Part shown: positions 56,152 through 64,000 of the stretch, one piece after another | Numbering within the stretch: position 1 is the stretch's first letter | How the letters are laid out: every line of letters starts with the position of its first letter | Source of the DNA: Dastarcus helophoroides | Taxonomy: Eukaryota > Arthropoda > Insecta > Coleoptera > Bothrideridae | NCBI GenBank assembly: GCA_028583605.1 | Contig: CM053327.1 | Coordinates: forward strand, 44,938,059-45,002,058 | Direction of reading: 5' to 3' | DNA: 64,000 bases | Position numbers and translations under genes: made by a program | The notes under the pieces: model-generated | The model's database searches: none | What the model was told of the DNA's origin: nothing | The model's input: the letters and a program-made list of their open reading frames with translations, nothing else

Positions 56152-56490
56152 TGTAGCGAAATGTAAATTATAGAATTTAGTACGTAAGAAATTTTTTTAG
56201 AAACATCTGATAAGGGGAGAGCGGTCGCGATAACGAAACAAACGGCAGATAAGCGTTCCAGAAATTTCAAATAAGCCTTATTTGCGTGATTTTTCTAGAA
56301 CCCGGGAGCCAAAACTATATAAGGCGGTCAGCTTTCCCTAGAGTAAGTTAGTTAGAGTCGACGTAGTTAAGTAGTGAGTTAGCAGTTAGAAGTCAATTGT
56401 TCAGTTGTAGTGATCCGAGTTGAGTTTGAAAATAAAGTGGGTATTATTCAATTCACGTGTTAATCAATTCGAACCGATAAGCGCCTAACA
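56152..56490 (+). mobile_element. Solo LTR with promoter and poly(A) signal
   Basis: Runs from TGTAGCGAAATG to GCGCCTAACA (339 bp). It contains a TATA box (ACTATATAAGGCGG near 56319), GTTAG-rich downstream sequence and AATAAA near 56432, the order expected of an LTR. No internal retroelement genes adjoin, so it is a solo LTR. A second full copy on the other strand (10240-10591) supports the borders. No clear target duplication was found. Confidence 0.75.
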
Positions 56491-56943
56491 ATACATTTTA
56501 TGTCAACAACAAAAAAATGCGCGGAATAAAGTGTCTAGTATAAACGCACCGATATACTTGTCATGTTTTTATATCGCAAGTTGCACTCTTAAATTCATAC
56601 AAAAACAATCCCACAGGAAAAAAAGACGAATTTTCCAACTTTCCGGACAACTCTTCCAATTTATCTCTCCTTAAAAACCAGATTCGGATCATTATAAACA
56701 TATTTAAAGAGAATAAGAGTCCAGTCATTCAACATGCAAGTTTAACAACAGATTTAAGCTTTAAGTAAAATTCTAGCAGTTAAATGTCGAAATTTTCAAA
56801 AAAAAATCCAAACATTCCAATTTAAAACCGAAATTTCCTGATCAGCGTCAAAAATTCGTAACCAAAGTAGAAAATTCGTGAATAAACTAGAAATTTGGAT
56901 AATTTGATTACCCAAGATTTCATTTTTCGAAATGTTGAGCTTC

Positions 56944-57545
56944 TTCTCAAAATTTTGTGTTTCAACATGCAATGTTTTGTTCTCTAAAATTGTGACTCGA
57001 GATATAGATTACTTTTACAGATTTTTTTTTATTTATTCTCAAAATGTTGTGCTTCAATCTGCAATGTTTTGTTCTCTAAAATTGTGACTCGAGATACGAA
57101 CTACTTTTACAGATTTTTTTTATTTCTTCTCAAAATTTTGTGTGTCAACATGCAATGTTTTGTTCTTTAAAATTGTGACTCGAGATATAGACTACTTTTA
57201 CAGATTTTTTTTTTTATTTCTTCTCAAAATTTTGTGTTTCAATCTGCAATGTTTTGTTCTCTAAAATTGTGACTCGAGATGTAGATTACTATTACAGATT
57301 TTTTTAATTTCTTCTTAAAATTTTGTGCTTCAATCTGCAACGTTTTGTTCTCTAAAATTGTGACTCGAGATACGAACTACTTTTACAGATTTTTTTTTAT
57401 TTCTCCTCAAAATTTTGTGTGTCAACATGCACTGTTTTGTTCTCTAAAATTGTGACTCGAGATATAGACTACTTTTACACATTTTTTTTATTTCTTCTTA
57501 ACATTTTGTCTTTGAATCTGCAATATTTTCTTCCTTAACATTAAG
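56944..57545. repeat. ~91-bp tandem array, about 7 copies
   Basis: Units start near 56944, 57035, 57127, 57221, 57312, 57403 and 57494, each with GCAATGTTTTGTTCTCTAAA, GTGACTCGAGAT and CTACTTTTACAGATTTTTT. It lies in hts intron 2. Confidence 0.85.
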
Positions 57546-57716
57546 ACTCGAAATAGGTTTTCTGAATTTTGTTTTTAATTTGACCTAAATCCTGAAGTTT
57601 CGTCTTATTTAAAAAAAATGATACTTTTTCCTCAAAATTTGACCTAAATCCTAAAGTTTCGTCTTATTTAAAAAAAAAAAATGATACTTTTTCCTCAAAA
57701 CACAGCGACAGGATAA

Positions 57717-57808
57717 CGGTATCATCATCATGGTACTCACGTCATCATCGTACTCACATCATCATCATACTCGCATCATCATCGTACTAGCATCATCATC
57801 GTACTCAC
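57717..57808 (-). repeat. Minisatellite made of the exon 2 splice donor
   Basis: Read on the minus strand, the authentic donor GTGAGTACGATGATGATG is followed by four further ~18-21-bp copies of the same unit (CTAGTAC, CGAGTAT, GTGAGTAC and GTGAGTACC variants). Two copies retain a full GTGAGTAC. Confidence 0.8.
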
Positions 57809-58223
57809 CCTTGTTTATAAAGTTCTTCCTCCTCTAATAAATAACCAAGGGACGAAACTGCCGGGGGTACTTCCACGTCGTTCCTAGGTTTCGGTGGCTC
57901 GCCCTTGATCAACGGATGCCTGTAGATATAGCCGGTTCGGAAGCCCACATTGTCCAACATCCTCATCAACCCTTCAAACTCGACACCACCGACTCGCCAC
58001 TTTCTTTCGACTTTTCCTTCCAATATCGACGGTTGATCCGGTCTGGGCGAACTCTCCGGAGCCTTGTGAGCGGCGTCGTGTATCCTTTTTTTCGTTTCGT
58101 CGTTTAACAGTACCAAATTGTCGATGCCGGCAGGAAGAAGTTTGAGCTGGGATTCGCACGCTAGGACGGTATTCTTGGCATTGAAGAACGCCTCTTCGAT
58201 CGTCTGACCGCAACAGAGGGCAC
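57809..58223 (-). CDS. hts: Adducin exon 2: end of head and neck
   Basis: Encodes residues 279-416. It opens with ALCCGQTIEEAFFNAKNTV, the conserved end of the aldolase-like head, and continues through an alpha-helical region that includes GGVEFEGLMRMLDNVGFRTG and the motif YRHPLIKGEPPKPRNDVE typical of adducin necks. The acceptor is ATCGCAG at 58224-58230. The donor is CAAGG|GTGAGT (phase 2), and that donor sequence is itself reiterated in the adjacent intron (see 57717-57808). Any initiation at the internal Met near 58116 would be an artefact; the frame continues upstream to the acceptor. Confidence 0.95.
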
Positions 58224-58294
58224 CTGCGATTTAAAAGACAGGGAGACTTAGTCGAAATTTCGAGAAAAAATTCGTACTAGGTAGGGGGTGGATT

Positions 58295-58635
58295 AGATAT
58301 TCTCTGGCAATCTATAAGAGTCTTTGGCAATCTATAAATCTTTGGAAATCTATAAGAGTCTTTGGCAATCCATAAGAGTCTTTGGCAATCTATAAGTCTT
58401 TAGCAATCTATAAGAGTCTTTGGCAATCCATAAGAGTCTTTAGCAATTTATAAGAGTTTTTGGCAATCTATGTCTTTGGCAATTCATAAGAGTCTTTAGT
58501 AATCTATAAGAGTTTTTGGCAATCTATAAGTCTTTGGCAATCTATAAGTCTTTGGCAATCTATAAGAGTCTTTGGCAATCTATAAGTCTTTGGCAATCTA
58601 TAAGTCTCTGGCAATCTATAAGAGATTGCCAATCT
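58295..58635. repeat. 17-20-bp tandem array (CTTTGGCAATCTATAAGAGT)
   Basis: About 18 units of CTTTGGCAATCTATAAG with or without an added AGT, just upstream of exon 2 in intron 1. It ends in AAGAGATTGCC, a partial inversion. Confidence 0.88.
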
Positions 58636-58639
58636 TTAG

Positions 58640-61600
58640 CAGAAACTTACTGAAAATCTAGAATTGTGGAAGGAGTAACTGGTGAAGAAAAAGTCGACGA
58701 AACATGAATGAAAATTAGGGTGGGTTGACTAAACTTTAGGTTAATTATCCCCGTGATTGGGGGGGTCCTTGATTATTCATTTAGCCACGCCATTTCATCA
58801 ATCTTGATTCTAAAGAATATGTCTTTTAAAAGCAGCAATTTAAAAAAAATACGGTCTTGGAAACAGAAGGGAAAACTTAGGTGAGTTTATACTAGACACT
58901 TTCGTACATTTCTCTTTAACATAAAATATATTTTTTCTCCGACATAAGTTCAACTATCCAGGGAGAAGCTATTTCCCCCCAGCTATATAGATCGTCTCGA
59001 AAATGTGTGTGTCAATTCTGGAAATTATTGAAATTTTGATAAACATGAGAAATGGAAGAAAGCGGAGATTTTGAAATTGTAGATATTCTAAAATGACAAA
59101 ATTTCTAATAATCGAAATTTTCAGAAGTCGAAATTTGAAGATAATTGAAATTTGAGTCGACAGTTTCAAAAAAAAGACGTAATTTCCAGGAACGTCTTAA
59201 AAAATTGGAAATTAAAAAAGTGAAAAATTACAAAACGTAAATTTCCGGAAAGGTGAAAATTTCCAAAAAAGTGGAAACGTTAATTTTCAAAAACACTCAA
59301 AATTTTGGAAAAGTCAACATTTTGATAAAAGTGGAAACTTAAAAAAAGTCGAAACGTTAATTTTCAAAAACACTCAAAATTTGGGAAAAGTCAAAATAAA
59401 AAACGGAAATTTGAATAAAGTGAAAATTTTGAAGTTTTCAAAACGATCGAAATTTTTAAAATGACCTTAAGAAAATCGAAAATTTCAGAAAAGTCAAATT
59501 TTTCAAAAGAAAAAGAAGAGTAAAAACAGTTTTTACAAAAGCATTTTTGAAAAGAGTCGATATTTTTATAAACAAATGTTCAAGTTACAGAAAAAAAAAC
59601 AAAATTTCGAGAGAAAATAAAAGTTTAGAAAACAATTCGACTTTTCCGAAAATAAAGCGATAGCCAGGCTTATCTCTCTGAAGATGAGAGCAACCATTGT
59701 TGTGTTTTTTAAATTTTCTTGGTTTCAGGGGACAAGATTTGCGTTTCAATTTTTGAAGACAATCAAGGACCAGTCCGTTCCCCCCCCCCAAAAAAAGGTC
59801 AAAAAGAATCGAACTTCGAAAAAAAGAAGCAATTTCCAAAAAAAAAAATCAATAATGGTCAAAAAAATCGAAATTAAACAAAAATAGAAACATTTTTATT
59901 TCATAAGTTAAAAATTACAAAAAGTCGAAATTGTCAAAAAAAAAAATCGAAATATTCAGCTGGTTCAATTTGAAAGTTTTGCGAAAAAATCAAAATTTTT
60001 CATGAAAATGGATTTTTTAAATTAAATTCACAACAGTCAAAATGTCGAGAAAAAGTGGAAAATTTAGGTCAATTTTGGAAATAGTTGAAATTTTGATTAA
60101 AAATGGGAAATGGAAAAAAGCGGAGATTTTGAAATTGTAGATATTCTGAAATGACAAAATTTCCAATAATCGCAATTTTCAAAAGTCGAACTTTGAAGAT
60201 AATTGAAATTTGAGTCGACATTTTCGACGTAATTTCGAAGAACGTGTAAAAAAATTGGAAATTAAAATCAAAAATGACAAAACGTTAAATTTCCGGAAAG
60301 TTGAACATTTCAAAAAAGTCGAAACGGTAATTTTCAAAAACTCAACATTTTGGAAAAAGTAAAAATTTTGATAAAAGTGGAAATTTGAAAAAAGTCGAAA
60401 CGTTAATTTTCGAAAACACTCAAAATTTTAGAAAAAGTCAAAATTTTGATAAAAGTGGTAAGTTGAAAAAAGTCGAAACGTTAATTTTCGAAAACACTCA
60501 AAATTTTGGAAAAAGTCAAAATTTTCGAAAACACTCAAAATTTTGGAAAAAGTCTATATTTTGATAAAAGTGGAAAGTTGAAAAAAGTCGAAACGTTAAT
60601 TTTCGAAAACACTCAAAATTTTGGAAAAAGTCAAAATTTTCGAAAACACTCAAAATTTTGGAAAAAGTCAAAATTTTCGAAAACACTCAAAATTTTGGAA
60701 AAAGTCTATATTTTGATAAAAGTGGAAAGTTGAAAAAAGTCGAAACGTTAATTTTCGAACACTCAAAATTTTGGAAAAAGTCAACATTTTGATAAAAGTG
60801 GAAACTTGAAAAAAGTCGAAACGTTAATTTTCGAACACTCAAAATTTTGGAAAAAGTCAACATTTTGATTAAAGTGGAAACTCGAATAAAGTGAATATTT
60901 TGAAGTTTTTAAAGTGAAGAAATTTTTAAAAAGTCTAAGAAATACGAAATTTTCATGAAGGTCGAATTTTTTCCCACAAAAAATAAAGAGTAAAAACAGG
61001 CGTAATTTCGAGAAAATCCTGAAATATTTAAAAATGTCCTCTTTTTGAAAAAAAAGTCGATATTTTCATAAGCAAATTTTTAAGTTACAGGAAAAAAACA
61101 AAATTTCGAGAAAAAGTAAAAATTTAGAAAACAATTCGAATTTTTCGAAAATAAAGCGAAAATTTTAAGAGTCGAAATTTTCAAAATATGGGACTTAAAC
61201 GAAATTTTAAAAAAAGTACAAATTTTCAAAATAAGTTAAAATTTTTGAGAACAAGTCAAAATTTCGAAAACACTCGAAATTTTGGAAAAGGTCAACATTT
61301 TGATAAAAGTGGAAACTTGAAAAAAGTCGAAACGTTAATTTTCGAAAACACTCGAAATTTGGGAAAAGCTAAAATTTTGATAAAAGTGGAAACTTGAATA
61401 AAGTGAAAATTTTGAAGTTTACAAAACGATCGAAATTTTTAAAAAATCTAAGAAAATCGAAAGTTTCATAAAAGTCAAATTTTTCCAAAAATAATAAGAG
61501 TAAAACAGTTTTCAGAAAGGCATCATTTCCAGAAAATCTTGAAATATTTAAAAAGGTTCACTTTTTGAAAAAAGTCGATATTTTCATAAGCAGATTTTCA

Positions 61601-61730
61601 AGTTACAGGAAAACAAAACAAAATTTCGAGAAAAAGTAAAAATTTAGAAAACAATTCGAATTTTCCGAAAATAAAGCGAAAACGAGAAAAGGTTAACATT
61701 TTAAGAGTCCACATTTTCAAAATATGGGAC
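58640..61730. repeat. Intron 1 repeat field (~76-bp and larger units)
   Basis: Words GTCGAAACGTTAATTTTCGA, AACACTCAAAATTTTGG and TTTTGATAAAAGTGGAAA recur in ~76-bp units at 59280-61390. A larger duplication (~1.06 kb) repeats GCGGAGATTTTGAAATTGTA (59060 and 60120). TTCAAGTTACAGGAAA-type segments recur near 59580, 61080 and 61600. A fragment of the foldback family lies at 59655-59780. No gene is seen. Confidence 0.75.
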
Positions 61731-61876
61731 TTAAAAAAAGGAAATTTTAAAAAAAGTGCAAATTTTCAAAATTAGTAAAAATTTTTGAGAACAAGTCGAA
61801 ATTTCGAAAACACTCATCCTATCAGCGGCGCCGGCGGCGTTTTTCTCGAGGGTCACTACTATTAAAGAACAATTAC

Positions 61877-62711
61877 CTTGATTGGTCAGTAGAAGCACTT
61901 TGTTGAAGGGCCCCAAGTTGCGCGCCAATTTGTCTTTCTCCTCTGGATCCAGAGGGCCGCCTAAGAACGGATGCGTGCTAACTTCCCCTATGACGACCGA
62001 TTCTTGGCTGATGGGCAGTATGCCGCACTTTAACGCAGAGATGGCGATTACGGATGGCGTGTGGATGTGTATGATGCACTTGATGTCGGGGCGGGCGGCG
62101 TGTACCGCCCCGTGCAACGAAAAGGCGGAAATATTAACGGAAAAATTTGTTGTACCTTGTTCGACTACATTGGCTTGCATATCGACCTTTATTAAACTAG
62201 AGGCAGTAATTTCGTGATACAGCATACCGTAAGGATTGACCAAAAAGTGCTCGTCGTCTTGGTTCAATCTGGCAGTTATCAGAGCGCTCGGGCTCTGCGC
62301 CCAACCATACAAATCGATCAGTCGATATACGGCTGCCAATTTACACCTAAGAATCTTCTCCCCTTTAGCATACCCCATCGCCTCTATTCCTCTAATATCG
62401 TTGATGGGTACGACGCAGCTGGAATTTTTAAACACGTTCCCACCTTGTCGATTGACGCCCATCATATCCGAAATTTGTTGCATCAGACTGCTAGTACCGG
62501 AACCTTCCTTAAGTTGAGTCTCGATGATTCTCTCCAGTTCCTCTCTAAACATTTTACTGTTCATTATGCTTTCCACTCTTTTCCGCCGCTCCATTTCTCT
62601 TACGTCAGCGTCGATGTCTGCCGGTCTAATTTTGGAACGCTCCTCGTCGTCTAATCCATCGGAAATTCCATTGGTCTGGGGCGGAACCTCCGCCTGACTT
62701 GTATCGGTCAT
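61877..62711 (-). CDS. hts: Adducin exon 1: N terminus and most of the aldolase-like head
   Basis: Encodes residues 1-278 plus the first base of codon 279. An acidic/charged N-terminal region (about 1-95) precedes the class II aldolase/adducin head, which runs from about residue 105 and includes the H-I-H pair at 215-217 (CIIHIHTPSV), a remnant of the metal-binding histidines of class II aldolases. Adducins are not known to be enzymes; the head oligomerises. The start is the first ATG, 13 nt after the acceptor ending at 62725, in the context GAAAGATGA. The donor is CAAG|GTAATT at 61876 (phase 1). Reading on into the intron would add unrelated F/K-rich residues, so the longer open frame to 61731 is not the true exon. 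The family assignment rests on the whole head sequence and is firm. Confidence 0.96.
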
Positions 62712-62724
62712 CTTTCAATTGAAT

Positions 62725-63540
62725 CTGTAACAAAACCGCCGTTAGTATTTTCTGAAAATTACAAATTTTCTAAGTTTCGCATTTTCTGGAAATTACGATT
62801 TTTGTAAGTTTACAGTTTTCTTTCTGAAAATTTCTTTTTTTTTTAAATTTCGACTTTTCCGATAATTTTGATACTTTTTAAAATATTTGGTTTTCGAAAA
62901 TTTCAGATTTCTTTGAAGGTTTGGCAACGAACATTTCTGATAATGTAGACTTTTTTGAAAATGTCTTTTTCCAAATTTCGTTGTTATTTCGACATTTATA
63001 CCTTTTTTGTTGCAAAATTCGACTTTTTGTCGTAATTTCGTCTCCTTTTAAGATCTTTGACTTTTTCTCATATTTTGGACTTTTTTCAAAATAACTACTT
63101 TTCTGAAATTAACGACCAATTGTAAGTTTCGTATTTTCTGGAAATTACGACTTTTGTAAGTTTCGAATTTTTTGAAAATTACGACTTTTGTAAGTTTTTA
63201 GTTTTCTGAAATTTCTACTTTTGTTTTTTAAATTTCGATTTCCGGTAATTTTCGTATTTTTCAAAATATTCGGTTTTCGAATATTTCAGATTTCTTTGAA
63301 AGTTTGGCAACGAACATTTCTGATAGTGTCGACTTTTTTGAAAGGTTCTCTTTCCAAATTTCGAAGGTATTTCGACATTTTTTTTTGTTGCAAAATTCGA
63401 TCGTCTTGTTAAGATTTTCGACTTTTTTTTTCATATTTTGGATTTTTTCAAAATAATTACTTCTCTGATAATTACGACTTTGGTAAGTTTCGAAATTTTT
63501 GAATCAGGAACCTTTTTAAAATTATTTCGTCATACATTGG
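62725..63540. repeat. 5' UTR intron of hts with two ~360-bp repeats
   Basis: TTTGGCAACGAACATTTCTG occurs near 62920 and 63303 within two matching ~360-bp segments, the rest being TTTCGACTTTT-type sequence. The upstream splice donor must lie outside the window. Confidence 0.6.
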
Positions 63541-63659
63541 TTTCTTTTGTTGTCGAATCAGGTACTTCAAGAATTAAAATTTAAAATAAGTGGCCCAAAA
63601 AATCACTTTTTTTGGATTTTTGTGCCGTCTTTTTTCCTTTTTTATATAAGAATTGCAAT

Positions 63660-64000
63660 CTACGAAGCACAAGAAACAAGAATTAACGAACGAATTGACA
63701 AAACTTCTAATCAAGAATTGTCGAAACTTCTGAAAGAAGAATTGATGAAATTGACGAATGACGAAACTTCTAAAGGAAAAATTAATGAAACTTCTGAAAC
63801 AAAAATTGACAAAACTGCAGAAAGATGAATTGACGAAATGTCGAAAGAAAAATTAACGAAACTTCTAAAATAAAAATTGACGAAACTTCTGAAGAAAGAA
63901 TTGACGAAACTTCTGAAGAAAGAATTGACGAAACTTCTGAAATAAAAATTGATGAAACTTCTGAAGGAAGAATTGATGAAACTTCTGAAATAAAAATTGA
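63660..64000 (+). repeat. 24-bp tandem array at the right edge
   Basis: GAATTGACGAAACTTCTGAA-like units of about 24 bp, running off the window. The plus strand is open in places (the frame ending 63828) because 24 is a multiple of 3, but there are stops later and no conserved domain, so no gene is called. Confidence 0.75.

Larger units (their letters stand above)
23083..62724 (-). other. hts: hts (adducin) locus, overall gene model
   Basis: Adducin caps actin barbed ends and recruits spectrin to the membrane skeleton. Nine coding exons were joined by reading GT/AG borders and codon phase; all phases agree and the sum is 2142 nt (714 codons with stop). Introns are 3653, 2212, 4010, 71, 9395, 254, 9319 and 8296 nt plus a 51-nt 3' UTR intron. 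The first exon in the window starts at 62724 after a TTTGTTACAG acceptor, so at least one 5' UTR exon and the promoter lie to the right, outside the window. A second 3' end uses the giant exon at 32161-39857. The right limit is the first visible exon border; the left limit is a candidate AATAAA at 23083-23088 and is uncertain. Confidence 0.9.

Overview
The window is AT-rich nuclear DNA from an animal, most likely an insect. The evidence is one recognisable gene, the adducin orthologue hu li tai shao (hts), which has very short introns (51 and 71 nt) beside very long ones. The dense small mobile elements (a piggyBac-type MITE, a CACAGG-ended DNA transposon, solo LTRs) and the satellite-filled introns fit this. 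A beetle is my guess, but the order cannot be fixed from the sequence alone. All counts and periods below were read by eye.

Gene content. hts lies on the minus strand and fills the right two thirds of the window. I traced nine coding exons with matching splice phases: 61877-62711, 57809-58223, 55470-55596, 51346-51459, 50989-51274, 41480-41593, 41154-41225, 31767-31834 and 23359-23469. Together they give 2142 nt, a 713-residue adducin: N-terminal region, class II aldolase-like head, neck and tail, and a lysine-rich MARCKS-related C terminus. The same phase-1 donor at 41154 can also join in frame to a 7.7-kb terminal exon (32161-39857) with its own stop and AATAAA. That isoform would be 3219 residues, with 2564 residues contributed by the giant exon. 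The position matches the Drosophila ovary isoform (ovhts), whose extra exon encodes the ring-canal protein HtsRC, but the exon here is much larger and full of in-frame minisatellites. The stop of the short isoform directly abuts a consensus splice donor followed by a 51-nt intron, so the 3' UTR appears to be spliced. 5' UTR exons lie beyond the right edge.

Left third (1-22.7 kb), downstream of hts: no convincing gene. It holds a 5.5-kb satellite built from AAGGTCA/CACGTG-like units (about 0.65-6.2 kb), long degenerate arrays of a TTTCGAAATTTCGA-type motif (6.2-8.1 kb, 11-16.4 kb, 19.2-19.7 kb, 22.0-22.6 kb), 21-bp and ~122-bp tandem arrays (20.0-21.5 kb), a solo LTR (10.2 kb) and several small foldback elements.

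hts introns are repeat-rich too. Intron 8 holds a 2.6-kb DNA transposon with an intact 616-codon transposase-like ORF, 182-184-bp terminal inverted repeats and a TTA target duplication, plus a piggyBac-type MITE and a 20/40-bp array. Intron 5 holds eight and a third copies of an ~866-bp higher-order satellite made of ~171-bp subunits, plus a hairpin element. Introns 1-3 hold further tandem arrays and LTR copies. Most open frames in these repeats are by-products of repeats without stop codons, not genes.

The points most worth following are the giant alternative exon, the transposon with its empty-site paralogue, and a small unclassified mobile element with 8-13-bp target duplications that was captured and multiplied by the satellite.
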